This document shows positions 8,175 to 16,828 of a DNA stretch of 64,000 bases, in pieces (position 1 is the first letter of the stretch; each line of letters opens with the position of its first letter). Both the position numbers and the translations under genes were made by a program. Source of the DNA: JBFXCS01 sp050181915. GTDB taxonomy: Bacteria; Actinomycetota; Thermoleophilia; Miltoncostaeales; Miltoncostaeaceae. Below the pieces are notes generated by a model. The model saw only the letters and a program-made list of their open reading frames with translations. It searched no databases and was not told the origin of the DNA. The stretch covers positions 62,001-126,000 of the forward strand of contig JBFXCS010000003.1 in NCBI GenBank assembly GCA_050181915.1, written 5' to 3'.

Positions 8175-9037
8175 CGCGCCGGCCCCCGCAGGGCCCGCAG
8201 GCGGCGCCCCGGAGACGGGTCGAGGGCCTCGCGGACGGCGTCGCCCAGGAGGCTCACCGCCACGACGGTGAGCACGATCGCGGCGCCCGGGAAGAGCGTC
8301 AGCCAGGGCCGCTCCTCGATGGTGTCCTGCGCGCCGATCATGAGGTTGCCCCAGGTGGGGTCGGTGGCCGGGTCGATGCCGAGCGACAGGAACGAGAGCG
8401 AGCTCTCGGCCAGGATCGCCAACCCGGTGGCGAGCGCCGCGAAGGGGGCGATCTCGGGGATCGCGGCGGGCAGCAGGTGCCGCAGCACCACCCGCCCGGA
8501 GCGGGCGCCCGCCGCCCGGGCGGCCTGGACGTACGGCAGGTCGCGGGTGCGCAGCGCCGACGCGCGCGTGAGGCGGAAGAGCGGCGGCCACGACACGAGC
8601 GACAGGATCAGGATCACCTCGGCCGGGCCGACCCGCTCGAACGCGACGCTCAGCACGACCAGCAGGGCGAAGCCGGGGACGATCAGCACCATGTCGGTGA
8701 GCCGCGACAGCAGCGCGTCGACCCAGCCGCCCCGCCAGCCCGCCAGAAGGCCCAGCGACGCCCCCGCCACCGTGGCGACCAGCGCGGTGGCGAGGCCCAC
8801 CAGCAGGGAGATGCGGCCGGCCGCCATCACGCGGGTCAGAACGTCCTCGCCCAGGTCGGCGGTGCCGAAGGGGTGCGCCCAGCTCGGCCCCTGGTTGCGG
8901 ACGGTGATGTCCTGCTGGTCGAAGCCGTACGGCGACAGCAGCGGCCCGAGCAGCGCCGCGAGGGCGACGAGCAGCAGGATGAGGGCGCCGAGCGCCCCGG
9001 CCGGATGCCGCCGGACGAGGTCCCGGGCGCGCCTCAC
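8171..9037 (-). CDS. Peptide ABC transporter permease, DppC type
   Basis: This 288-residue inner-membrane permease has an N-terminal helix (ALGALILLLVALAALLGPLL), a periplasmic segment with the DppC hallmark GTADLGEDVLTRVMAAGRIS, and the EAA loop region (VQAARAAGARSGRVVLRHLL). GTG at 9037 overlaps the stop of the DppB gene by GTGA, so it is preferred over any start inside that gene. Confidence 0.92.
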   Translation of the reverse strand: MRRARDLVRRHPAGALGALILLLVALAALLGPLLSPYGFDQQDITVRNQGPSWAHPFGTADLGEDVLTRVMAAGRISLLVGLATALVATVAGASLGLLAGWRGGWVDALLSRLTDMVLIVPGFALLVVLSVAFERVGPAEVILILSLVSWPPLFRLTRASALRTRDLPYVQAARAAGARSGRVVLRHLLPAAIPEIAPFAALATGLAILAESSLSFLSLGIDPATDPTWGNLMIGAQDTIEERPWLTLFPGAAIVLTVVAVSLLGDAVREALDPSPGRRLRALRGPAR

Positions 9038-10182
9038 CGCCCGCCCCCGCGCAGGTCCACCCGCGGGTCGAGGGCGGCGTAGAGCAGATCCGCGACGAGG
9101 TTCGCCACGACGACCGCCACCGCGCCGATCATCACGATGCCCATCGCCACGTTGATGTCCCGCGCCAGCGCCGCGTCGCGGAACAGGCTGCCCATGCCCG
9201 GCCACGAGAAGACGCTCTCGGTGACGACCGCGCCGCTGAACAGGGCCCCCAGGTCGAGGGCGACCAGGGTCACGATCGGCGCCAGGGCGTTGCGCAACCC
9301 GTGGGCCAGCACCACCCGCCGCTCGGAGAGCCCGCGCCCGCGGGCCGCGCGCACGTGGTCGGAGCGCAGCACCTCGATGAGGGCGGCGCGCTGGAAGCGG
9401 CTCCAGGCCGCCACGTTCACCAGGCCGAGGGTCAGCACCGGCAGCACCAGGTGCTGCAGGTGGTCGAGCGAGAACAGCCGGCCCTCGTGGTCGAACGAGA
9501 ACCGCTGGCCGGTGTAGAGCACCACCTCGCCGTCGCCGCCCAGACGCCCCCACAGCACGAGGGAGGCGACGATCAGCCCGATGCCGGTGGCGAGCACCGC
9601 GACGGTGCCGGCCCCGAGGCGCCGCAGCCGGGCGATCCCGATCAGCGCCAGGACGGTGCCGAGGGCGAAGGGCAGCACCGCCCAGCCGTGGTCGCGCATC
9701 CAGATCGCGCCCAGCTGCAGCAGCACCCCGGCCAGGAAGGTGGGCGTCGCGAAGCCGAGGTAGGTGAGGCCGCCGACCAGATGGTCGGTGGGGGTGCCGG
9801 CGCGGGTGGCCGAGAACACGCCCAGCGCCGTGCCGAGGACGGCGGCCGCCACGAGCGAGAGCAGCATCAGCTCCAGGGTGGCCGGCAGGGCGTCGAGGAT
9901 CGGCCGGCTGGCGTCGACGCCCCGGTTCATCGCCGAGACGCCCCAATCGCCGCGCACGAACCCGCTCAGCCAGTGCCAATACCCCTCGTACCAGGGATCG
10001 TCGAGGCCCTGCTGCTCGATCAGCCGCCGCAGGTCGGCGGCCCGCACGGTGGGTATCTGGCGCAGCCGCGCCACCGGGTCGGCGGCGCGGTAGAGCAGCA
10101 GGTAGCTCACCAGGCTCACCACGAACAGCATCGGCACCGAGACGGCGAGCCGCCGCCCGGCGTAGGCGAGCGCCGGCCTCAC
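9034..10182 (-). CDS. Peptide ABC transporter permease, DppB type
   Basis: A 382-residue inner-membrane permease. It starts with the classic DppB N-terminal helix (RRLAVSVPMLFVVSLVSYLL) and a periplasmic loop with DPWYEGYWHWLSGFVRGDWG. The EAA motif region reads RAARGRGLSERRVVLAHGLR. It is longer than many DppB proteins (about 310-340) because of extra hydrophobic helices around residues 150-215. It follows the binding-protein gene by 19 bases. Confidence 0.92.
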   Translation of the reverse strand: MRPALAYAGRRLAVSVPMLFVVSLVSYLLLYRAADPVARLRQIPTVRAADLRRLIEQQGLDDPWYEGYWHWLSGFVRGDWGVSAMNRGVDASRPILDALPATLELMLLSLVAAAVLGTALGVFSATRAGTPTDHLVGGLTYLGFATPTFLAGVLLQLGAIWMRDHGWAVLPFALGTVLALIGIARLRRLGAGTVAVLATGIGLIVASLVLWGRLGGDGEVVLYTGQRFSFDHEGRLFSLDHLQHLVLPVLTLGLVNVAAWSRFQRAALIEVLRSDHVRAARGRGLSERRVVLAHGLRNALAPIVTLVALDLGALFSGAVVTESVFSWPGMGSLFRDAALARDINVAMGIVMIGAVAVVVANLVADLLYAALDPRVDLRGGGR

Positions 10183-10201
10183 GCGGCGCCCGCCGGGTCG
10201 A

Positions 10202-11962
10202 CTACCCGCCGCCCCCGCGCAGCGACCACGTGGCGCTGTTCCAGAACACCTCGGCCTGGGTGGGGTTGACCTCCACCCCGGTGAGGGAGTCGTCGAAGGC
10301 GGCGGTGTTCGGCTGCAGGTAGAGCGGGATGAGCGGCACCTGCGCCGCGACGATGTCCTGCAGCCGGCCCAGCGTCCGCGCCCGCGCGGCGGCGTCGACC
10401 TGGCGGTCGGAGAGGCGCATCAGGCGATCCGCGGCGGCGTCGCTCCACCGGTACACGTTCTGGCCCACGAAGCCGTTCCCCTCCGAGGGGATCTGATCCG
10501 ACGCGAGGATCGCCGTGACGCTGGGGTCGACGCCGCTCCCGGCCGCGGTCATCAGCGCCTGGAAGTCGCCCTGGGTGATGATGCCTCCGAAGATGCGGTC
10601 GGCGGGCGCGGAGCGCGGGACCAGGTCGATGCCGGCGGCGCGCGCCTGCTGCGACAGCAGCCGCGCGGTGGTGCCCCGAAGATCGCTCTCCGAGTTGGTG
10701 AGCAGGGTGATGCGCAGCGGCCGGCCGTCCTTCTGGAAGATCCCGTCGCCCTCGCGCGTCCAGCCGGCGCGCTCGAGCAGCGCCGCGGCCTCGTCCGGGC
10801 GGTACGAGTAGCGCTCGAAGGCCGGCTCGTAGCCCACCTGGATGGGGCCCAGCACGCTCTCGGCGACCGGCACGGCGCCGTCGAGCAGCACCTTCACCAC
10901 CTGATCGCGGTCAATGGCGTAGGCCAGGGCCCGGCGCACCGACGGGTCGTCGAGGGGCGCCGCCTGCGTGTTGAGGATGATGTGCTCCAGGAAGACCGAG
11001 GGCACGGATCTCACCGTCACCCCGTCGGTCGCGCGCGCGCGGCGCAGCAGGTCGGGGTCGGGCGGCGGGGTGATGAGCTGGGCCTCGCGCTGGCGCAGCG
11101 CGGCGAGCGCGGCGCCGGGGGAGTCGAGGAAGTTCACGACGATGCGGTCGAGGTGAGGGCCGCCGCCGAAGCGGGACGCGCCCCACCAGTCGGGGTCGCG
11201 CACGAGCACCGCGCGCACGCCGGGGCGGACGCTCTGCAGGGTGAACGGCCCGGAGCCCACGATGCCGCCCTCGTTCCAGACGGTGTTGAAGTCCCTGCCC
11301 CGCAGCACGTGGCGCGGCAGCACGTAGTAGCCGCCCGAGACGCTGAAGACGTCGCGCCAGGGCGCGTAGTCGCCCCGGAACGCGACGGTGAAGCAGGTGG
11401 CGGGCGCGCAGCGGCCGCCGGCGGCGGTCTCGCCCGCCTCGATCGACCGGATCCGGCTCCATCCGGTGCGGCTGGCGATCTGGTTCTTCGACGCCGTCAT
11501 CGTGCGCCAGGTGAAGATCACGTCGGCGCTCGTGACCCGGCGCCCGTCCGACCAGCGGGCGGCCGGATCGAGGTTGAAGGTCACGCGCAGCGGGCCCTCG
11601 CGCACGTCGTCGCCCGCCGGGACGCGGGTGGCCAGCTGCGGCACGTAGCGGCCGTCCTGGTCCACCGTCAGCAGGTTCTGCAGGATGTTCGAGACGACGT
11701 GCTGCCCCGCCACTGTGGCGCCGTCCGCCAGCAGCGTGTTCAGGATCGGCGGGGCCTGGTCCTCCGCCACCACGAGGGTGCCGCCGCTCTGGGGCCCGGT
11801 GGCGCCGCCGCCGCACCCCGCGGCGAGCAGCGCGAGCGCCACGGCCGCCGCGATGCCGGCCGCTGCCACACGTGCTCCCCTGCGCGTGGTCCCCACTGGC
11901 CTCCGAGCCGTCCCGCCGGCCCCACGTCCATGGGACCGTCCCCACCACCCCGCGACCCGCAT
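10202..11962 (-). CDS. Peptide ABC transporter substrate-binding lipoprotein
   Basis: A 586-residue extracytoplasmic solute-binding protein of family 5 (DppA/OppA). An Arg-rich N-terminus and hydrophobic run end in the lipobox LLAAGC, so it is a lipoprotein. The mature part has the family motifs WSDGRRVTSADVIFTWR and GSGPFTLQSV, and the late region RRALAYAIDRDQVVKVLLDG. The first 25 residues before the signal core are unusually long, so the true start may be further in. It lies 21 bases after secG on the same strand. Confidence 0.92.
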   Translation of the reverse strand: MRVAGWWGRSHGRGAGGTARRPVGTTRRGARVAAAGIAAAVALALLAAGCGGGATGPQSGGTLVVAEDQAPPILNTLLADGATVAGQHVVSNILQNLLTVDQDGRYVPQLATRVPAGDDVREGPLRVTFNLDPAARWSDGRRVTSADVIFTWRTMTASKNQIASRTGWSRIRSIEAGETAAGGRCAPATCFTVAFRGDYAPWRDVFSVSGGYYVLPRHVLRGRDFNTVWNEGGIVGSGPFTLQSVRPGVRAVLVRDPDWWGASRFGGGPHLDRIVVNFLDSPGAALAALRQREAQLITPPPDPDLLRRARATDGVTVRSVPSVFLEHIILNTQAAPLDDPSVRRALAYAIDRDQVVKVLLDGAVPVAESVLGPIQVGYEPAFERYSYRPDEAAALLERAGWTREGDGIFQKDGRPLRITLLTNSESDLRGTTARLLSQQARAAGIDLVPRSAPADRIFGGIITQGDFQALMTAAGSGVDPSVTAILASDQIPSEGNGFVGQNVYRWSDAAADRLMRLSDRQVDAAARARTLGRLQDIVAAQVPLIPLYLQPNTAAFDDSLTGVEVNPTQAEVFWNSATWSLRGGGG

Positions 11963-11983
11963 CGGCCGCCGGGCGCTCCCGCC

Positions 11984-12223
11984 TTAAAGCTGGCGGGCCA
12001 GGAAGAAGGTGGTGACGAAGAAGATGATCGCCGCCGCGACCGTGATGCGATCGAGGTTCTTCTCGACGATCGCCGTCGAGCCGCCGTAGGCGCTGCTGCT
12101 CCCGCCGACGCCGAAGGCGCCCGAGAGTCCCGCGTCCTTCCCGCTGTGGAGCAGGACGAGGAAGATCAGGAGCACCGAGATGATCGAGTGCACGACGACG
12201 AGTACGGCGGTCACGGACGGCAC
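11984..12223 (-). CDS. secG: Preprotein translocase subunit SecG
   Basis: SecG is the small auxiliary subunit of the SecYEG channel. The 79-residue protein has the two hydrophobic segments of the family, with LVVVHSIISVLLIFLVLLHS, then the conserved loop GKDAGLSGAFG and a second helix near the end. GTG at 12223 or GTG at 12214 may be the start; neither has a clear ribosome site. The transporter genes follow on the same strand, so readthrough is possible. Confidence 0.9.
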   Translation of the reverse strand: MPSVTAVLVVVHSIISVLLIFLVLLHSGKDAGLSGAFGVGGSSSAYGGSTAIVEKNLDRITVAAAIIFFVTTFFLARQL

Positions 12224-12242
12224 GCTAGCATGGCGACCCTCC

Positions 12243-12668
12243 GTGGACGATCTCCCGATCCTCAACCCGCCGGAGTTCCCGGAGTGCCTGGTGTGCGGGC
12301 CGGACAACCCGGAGGGGCTCCACCTCGTGATCCGCCGCGACGGCACCGACGCCGTCGCCCGGTACACGCCGCGGGCCACGCAGATCGGGTACCCGGAGCG
12401 CGTGCACGGCGGGCTCATCGGGATGCTGGTGGACGAGATGCTGGTGTACGCGGGCGCCCCGCACGGCCTGTGGGGGATGACCGCGAAGGTGCGCTACTGG
12501 CTGCGACGCCCCATCCCGGTCGGGGTCGAGCTGGCGCTGCGCAGCCGCCTGGTGCAGCGGAGCGAGCGCGGCTTCCGCGCCACCGTCGCCATCCACCTGC
12601 CGGGCGACGTCCTCGCCGCCGAGGGCGAGGGCATGTGCGTCATCCGCCAGGCCCCGCGGACGGGGTAG
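12243..12668 (+). CDS. PaaI-like hotdog-fold thioesterase
   Basis: A 141-residue protein with PECLVCGPDNPEGLHL at the N-terminus and the hotdog core ERVHGGLIGMLVDEML, the site where PaaI-like thioesterases place the catalytic acidic residue. It probably hydrolyses an acyl-CoA ester. No ATG lies in frame; GTG at 12243 is the only sensible start. It is divergent from secG with a gap of just 19 bases, so the two promoters must overlap. Confidence 0.85.
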   Translation: MDDLPILNPPEFPECLVCGPDNPEGLHLVIRRDGTDAVARYTPRATQIGYPERVHGGLIGMLVDEMLVYAGAPHGLWGMTAKVRYWLRRPIPVGVELALRSRLVQRSERGFRATVAIHLPGDVLAAEGEGMCVIRQAPRTG

Positions 12669-12726
12669 CCGGGCTCAGCGCTCCGGGCGGGCGGCCGCGA
12701 CATCCCCGGACGTCGGGCTCCGAGAA

Positions 12727-12780
12727 GGCCCCTTACGCCGTAGTGCCAATTGGCCGTGTCCGCCGCGGCCAATTGGCGCA
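12727..12780. repeat. 54-bp hairpin repeat, subtype with a conserved leader
   Basis: A leader (GGCCCCTTACGCCGTA) is followed by GTGCCAATTGGCCG (12743-12756), a 9-nt loop and CGGCCAATTGGCGC (12766-12779). One pair is a G-T wobble. The whole 54 bp matches the copy at 56239-56292 at 53 positions. It lies between the thioesterase and cupin genes. Confidence 0.92.
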
Positions 12781-12845
12781 CCCTCGGCAGACGGCCCCGG
12801 GGATCGCGCAGTCCCGATCCCGCGGCGGCCCGGTAGGCTCGGGCC

Positions 12846-13205
12846 GTGGAGATCCGCGCCCGCGACCAGGCCACGCCGTTCGTCACGACAGACGGGAGCA
12901 CCATCCGGTCCCTGCTCGACCGCTCGAACGCCCCGGTGGCGAACCACAGCCTCGCCGAGGCGACGATCGAGGCGGGCGAGGCGACCGAGCGCCACTACCA
13001 CCGGGTGAGCGAGGAGATCTACTACTTGGTGGAGGGCAGCGGCCTGATGGAGATCGACGGCGAGCGCCGCGAGGTGGGCGTGGGCGACGCGGTCCTGATC
13101 CCGCCGGGCGCGTGGCACCAGATCCGGGCGACCGGCTCCGGGCCGCTGCGGCTGCTGTGCTCCTGCTCTCCCCCGTGGAGCGCCGAGGACACGCTGTTCG
13201 AGTGA
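12846..13205 (+). CDS. Single-domain cupin protein
   Basis: A 119-residue cupin with both metal-binding motifs. Motif 1 has the pattern HYHRVSEEIYYLVEG, with two His and a Glu as metal ligands; motif 2 is PPGAWHQI. The role cannot be read from sequence; small cupins include isomerases, dioxygenases and binding proteins. GTG at 12846 is the start. Its stop overlaps a broken VOC fragment. Confidence 0.88.
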   Translation: MEIRARDQATPFVTTDGSTIRSLLDRSNAPVANHSLAEATIEAGEATERHYHRVSEEIYYLVEGSGLMEIDGERREVGVGDAVLIPPGAWHQIRATGSGPLRLLCSCSPPWSAEDTLFE

Positions 13206-13297
13206 CGGCGGCGAACGACGGGCGCGGAGGCCGCGGCGTGTACCTGCTCGACCCCTCCGGCCACTGCATCGAGCTGATCGCCCGGCCGTACCTCTGA
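13202..13297 (+). pseudogene. Fragment of a glyoxalase/VOC protein
   Basis: This 31-residue frame ends in GVYLLDPSGHCIELIARPYL, which matches the last beta strands of VOC-superfamily proteins, where a Glu metal ligand sits in the final ELIxxP motif. The rest of the domain is missing, so I take it as the stub of a deleted gene. It overlaps the cupin stop codon. Confidence 0.6.
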
Positions 13298-13313
13298 CGG
13301 CCGCGCGCCTCCG

Positions 13314-14144
13314 TCAGCTCCACCCGCCGCCCTCGTCGAAGCGGTGCCAGAAGGCGCCGTCGGTGCCCCGCACGATCACGTCGATCCGCCCGCCCGCCGT
13401 GGCCGCGGCCGGCCCCGCCGTGACGATGCCGCCGAGCGGCTCCCACAGGCTCCAGGTCGCGCCGTCCCAGGTCGCGCGGTACAGCCCGTCGCCGTCGCCG
13501 CGGCCGAAGACGTCTAGGCGGTCGGGCCCGGGCGACACCATCGCGGGCGAGGTGGTGATCGTCATGGCCCCGCCGAACGACCACGTGCCCACCCAGCGGC
13601 CGCCGTCGAAGGTGCGGCGGATGAGCTGGCCCAGGTCGTCGCGGTACGCCAGCTCCAGATGCCCGGGACGCCGGCCGGCCACCGCGGGATCCCAGATCGG
13701 CCGGCCGGTCATCGGCGGCGGCCACACCTCCGCCCACTCGCCCCAGCCGTCGTCGAACGTGCGGCGCATCATGCGCCCGTCGCGGCCGAGCGCGAGCACG
13801 TCGATGTGGCGGTCGCCCCACGAGCAGACCCCCGGCCCGGAGATGAGGTCCCCGCCGAGCGACTCCCAGCCGTGCCAGCGGCCGCCGGTGAACCAGCGGT
13901 GCCAGAGCGCGTTGTCGGTGCCGCGGGCGAACGCGTCGAGGCGGCCCGCCCCCCAGGACGCGATCGCCGGCCGCGTGGTCAGCCCGCCGCCCAGCGTCTC
14001 CCAGCCGCTCCAGCGGCCCTCCTCCAGCCAGGCGTGCCACATCGCGAAGTCCTCGCCGCGGCCGAGCACGTCCACCCGGCCCGGACCCCACGACACCGCG
14101 GCCGGCCCCGTCGTGAAGCCCCCGCCCAGCGACCGCCAGCCCAT
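13314..14144 (-). CDS. PLL-like beta-propeller lectin-type protein
   Basis: The 276-residue protein is built of about five to six repeats of roughly 45 residues, each with the pattern W-x-LGG ... SWG-GRLDVFARGTD-ALWHRWF. This resembles the sugar-binding propellers of Photorhabdus-type PLL lectins. GAGGAGG precedes the ATG at 14144. There is no signal peptide, so secretion by the Sec route is not supported. Sugar binding is inferred from the family only. Confidence 0.75.
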   Translation of the reverse strand: MGWRSLGGGFTTGPAAVSWGPGRVDVLGRGEDFAMWHAWLEEGRWSGWETLGGGLTTRPAIASWGAGRLDAFARGTDNALWHRWFTGGRWHGWESLGGDLISGPGVCSWGDRHIDVLALGRDGRMMRRTFDDGWGEWAEVWPPPMTGRPIWDPAVAGRRPGHLELAYRDDLGQLIRRTFDGGRWVGTWSFGGAMTITTSPAMVSPGPDRLDVFGRGDGDGLYRATWDGATWSLWEPLGGIVTAGPAAATAGGRIDVIVRGTDGAFWHRFDEGGGWS

Positions 14145-14282
14145 CGACGCCTCCTCGGGTCCGCCCGGGCGGACCCCGCATGCCGCTTCCCCCTGCGGGG
14201 ACGATGATCCCACCGCGCGGGGCCGGGGGAAACCGCGCGACCCGTCTAGTCTGGTGGGGCACACACCCGCGAAGGAGCCCGC

Positions 14283-15131
14283 GTGTCCGACCGACTGATC
14301 CGCCTGGGGCACAGCCCCGACCCCGACGACGCCTTCATGTTCTACGCGCTCGCCGAGGAGCTGATTCCGACGGACGGCTTCCGGTTCGAGCACATCCTGC
14401 GCGACATCGAGACGCTCAACGACTGGGCGCGCGAGGGGCGGCTGGAGGTCACGGCCCTCTCCGTGCACGCGTACGCCTACCTGTCGGATCGCTACCGCCT
14501 GCTGCCTCACGGCGCGTCGATGGGCGAGCAGTACGGCCCGATGGTGGTGGCGCGGGAGGACATCGACCCCGCGACCCTGCCCGCGCGGCGGGTGGCGATC
14601 CCGGGCCTGCTCACCAGCGCCTTCCTCGAGCTGCAGCTCGCCGTGGGGCGCATCGAGAACCCGGTGATCGTGCCCTTCGACCAGATCCTCGACGTGGTGG
14701 AGCGCGGCGAGGTCGACGCCGGCCTCGTGATCCACGAGGGACAGCTCACCTACCAGACCCAGGGGCTGCGCTCGATCATCGACCTGGGCGAGTGGTGGCA
14801 CGAGCTCACCGGCGGCCTGCCGCTGCCGCTCGGGGCGAACGCGGTGCGCCGCGACCTCGACGAGGGCGACACCCTGCCCCGCCTCTCGCGGCTGCTGCGC
14901 GCGAGCATCGCCTACGGCCTCGAGCACCGCGCCGGCGCCCTGGCCCACGCCGAGCGGTTCGGCCGCGGCCTCGACACCGCCCTCGCCGACCGCTTCGTGG
15001 GCATGTACGTCAACGACCGCACCCTCGACTACGGCGAGGACGGTCGCGCCGCCGTGGCGGAGCTGCTGCGCCGCGGCCACGAGGCCGGCCTGCTGCCCCA
15101 GGCCCCCGCGGTCGACTTCGTGGAGGACTGA
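14283..15131 (+). CDS. mqnD: 1,4-dihydroxy-6-naphthoate synthase of the futalosine menaquinone pathway
   Basis: MqnD converts cyclic de-hypoxanthine futalosine into 1,4-dihydroxy-6-naphthoate. The 282-residue protein has the family opening LGHSPDPDDAFMFYALAEEL, the central GASMGEQYGPMVVARED and the region VIHEGQLTYQTQGLRSIIDL. The start is GTG at 14283. No other mqn gene lies in the window. The following gene overlaps its stop codon. Confidence 0.92.
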   Translation: MSDRLIRLGHSPDPDDAFMFYALAEELIPTDGFRFEHILRDIETLNDWAREGRLEVTALSVHAYAYLSDRYRLLPHGASMGEQYGPMVVAREDIDPATLPARRVAIPGLLTSAFLELQLAVGRIENPVIVPFDQILDVVERGEVDAGLVIHEGQLTYQTQGLRSIIDLGEWWHELTGGLPLPLGANAVRRDLDEGDTLPRLSRLLRASIAYGLEHRAGALAHAERFGRGLDTALADRFVGMYVNDRTLDYGEDGRAAVAELLRRGHEAGLLPQAPAVDFVED

Positions 15132-15553
15132 CGCCCCGCGACTGGCAGGCCGAGATCGACCGCTGGACGGAGCGCTTCCGCTCGGTCGACGACCCGCCCG
15201 AGCCCTTCGCCACGGCCCTGCGCGACGGCTGGACCGAGGAGGCCCGGGCGCGCCTGGCGGCCGAGGCCGAGGAGTACCTGCGCGCCCACGAGGCGATGAC
15301 CGCCCAGCTCGCGGGGGCGGGTCTCGACATGGTGCGGCTCGACTGCCGGTCCGGCGCGTGCGGCGTGTGCGCCAAGTACTGCGGCAGCGCCTACTCGCTG
15401 ACCGGCGCCACCGAGGGCCTGCCGGACCCTCCCCCGCTGCCCATCTGCCCCGCCTGCCGCCACACCCTCAACATGGTCACGCCCTTCTTCATGCAGAGCC
15501 TGGGGTTGGAGCTGGAGGACATGATCGACTCGGCCCAGCCCTTCGTGGACTGA
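15128..15553 (+). CDS. Cysteine-rich hypothetical protein
   Basis: This 141-codon frame overlaps the mqnD stop. It has a helical first half and a Cys-rich core (CRSGACGVCAKYCGSAYSL, then ICPACRHTLNM) that suggests a metal site. No ATG, GTG or TTG fits near the beginning; CTG at 15128 is the first candidate, and the next ATG comes about 57 codons later. I do not recognise the family. The tight link to mqnD suggests co-expression. Confidence 0.6.
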   Translation: MTPRDWQAEIDRWTERFRSVDDPPEPFATALRDGWTEEARARLAAEAEEYLRAHEAMTAQLAGAGLDMVRLDCRSGACGVCAKYCGSAYSLTGATEGLPDPPPLPICPACRHTLNMVTPFFMQSLGLELEDMIDSAQPFVD

Positions 15554-15575
15554 GCCTGAGCCCGCCTCCTCGAGG

Positions 15576-16016
15576 CTAGGGCCCGACTTCGCGCACCACG
15601 AGGGTCGCGGTCATGCCGTCCACCGCCCGTCCTCCGCGCAGGCCGCGCACCTCGTAGGTGAGGCCGGCCGTGAGCCGCGCCTCCAGCCGCGCCTCGTCGC
15701 CGTCGGAGATGGACGGCGTGGGCCCGGCCTCGACCGCCCCCTGCGGGTCGACCACCTCCAGCGCGGTCGCGACCACCGAGTCGTTGCGGAAGACGACGGT
15801 GACCGGCCCCGCCCCGACGCCCACCGTCTGCTGCACGAAGGCCGGCTGGCCGGCGGGGTCGGCCTGGATCAGCACCGCCCCCGGCTCCACCGCCGGCGCC
15901 GTGGCCGCGGTCGTCGCGTCGCCGCCGTCCGAGTCGCAGGACGCGGCGACCAGCATCAGGGCCACGACGAGGGCGACCAGGCCGGCCACCGGTGTCCGCC
16001 GGGTCGCGGCCCTCAC
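15576..16016 (-). CDS. Cupredoxin-like lipoprotein without copper ligands
   Basis: A 146-residue lipoprotein: Arg-rich start, hydrophobic run, then lipobox VAASC. The mature part has a beta sandwich like cupredoxins (GAGPVTVVFRNDSVVATALE ... GGRAVDGMTATLVVREV). The expected His and Cys copper ligands are absent, so it is unlikely to be a blue-copper protein. GTG at 16016 overlaps the stop of the DtxR-family gene (GTGA), so it should be coupled to that regulator. Its role is unknown. Confidence 0.7.
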   Translation of the reverse strand: MRAATRRTPVAGLVALVVALMLVAASCDSDGGDATTAATAPAVEPGAVLIQADPAGQPAFVQQTVGVGAGPVTVVFRNDSVVATALEVVDPQGAVEAGPTPSISDGDEARLEARLTAGLTYEVRGLRGGRAVDGMTATLVVREVGP

Positions 16017-16678
16017 TCGACGTGCACCGCGGCCGCCGCCGCGGGCGGCACGTCGACCACCCGCTCGCCGTCGACCCGCACCGAGATGGGCCCGCCGAAG
16101 GGCGCGTGCTCCAGCACCTCGATGCGCGCCTCCGGCACCAGGCCGCGCTCGGCCAGGAAGCGGAGGAGGGCGTCGTCGTGATCGTCCACCCGCCCCACCA
16201 CGGCCTCCGATCCGTCCGCCAGCTCGGTGAGCCGCCGCGACGGGGTGGTGATGAGCTGGCCGCCGCTGGTGGGGATGGGGTGACCGTGCGGGTCGCGCTC
16301 CGGGTGGCCCAGCACTTCGGCCATCCGGTCGGCGAGCGCGTCCGAGACGTGGTGCTCCAGCACCTCCGCCTCGCGGTGCACCTCGTCCCACGACATGCCG
16401 AGCCGCGTGTAGAGGTAGGTCTCGAGCAGCCGGTGCAGGCGGATCACGTCGAGGGCCGACTGCACGCCGGCCTCGGTGAGCACGACGCCCTGGCGCTTCA
16501 CCATGTCGAGCAGCCCCATGCCGTCCAGCTTCTTCAGCATGTTGCTCGCGGACGCCGTCGTGACGCCGAGTGCCTCGGCGACCTGCGACGTGGTGATCGG
16601 GCCCTCCGGCGGGGCATACTCGCCGAGTTGGTAGATCGCCTTCAGATAGTCCTGAACCGCGGGGCTCGGACGCGCCAC
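16013..16678 (-). CDS. DtxR/MntR-family metal-dependent regulator
   Basis: The 221-residue protein has the DtxR HTH at residues 5-65 (QDYLKAIYQLGEYA, TSQVAEALGVTTASASNMLK), the metal-binding dimerisation region (RLHRLLETYLYTRLGMSWDE, then EAEVLEHHVSDALADRM) and a C-terminal SH3-like domain. It should sense Fe2+ or Mn2+; the sequence does not settle which. It is divergent from the Crp/Fnr gene. A candidate DtxR/IdeR box in this window lies at 47.9 kb. Confidence 0.93.
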   Translation of the reverse strand: MARPSPAVQDYLKAIYQLGEYAPPEGPITTSQVAEALGVTTASASNMLKKLDGMGLLDMVKRQGVVLTEAGVQSALDVIRLHRLLETYLYTRLGMSWDEVHREAEVLEHHVSDALADRMAEVLGHPERDPHGHPIPTSGGQLITTPSRRLTELADGSEAVVGRVDDHDDALLRFLAERGLVPEARIEVLEHAPFGGPISVRVDGERVVDVPPAAAAAVHVE

Positions 16679-16756
16679 TGTCAGTCTCCTCGCCGGTGCG
16701 GGGCCAAGATCGTATCCTGCGGCCGCCGGACGGCCGCCCCCGCGAGCCGGATCGGT

Positions 16757-16771
16757 GTTTCAGGCTGAAAC
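16757..16771. promoter_or_regulatory. Perfect palindrome between the dtxR-like and crp-like genes
   Basis: GTTTCAGGCTGAAAC is a 7-bp perfect inverted repeat around one base. It lies 58 bases from the Crp/Fnr start and 79 from the DtxR start, well placed to bind a dimer controlling either gene. It is not the Fnr (TTGAT-N4-ATCAA) or Crp consensus. Confidence 0.5.
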
Positions 16772-16828
16772 GCGCGGGGCGGAACTCTTGCGCTGGTTCT
16801 TATGCCGCCATAACAAACGGGTGCCAGA

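Noticed and set aside
12727..12780. An integron attC site
   Set aside because: The core sites expected for attC (GTTRRRY and its partner) are missing and no integron integrase is seen.
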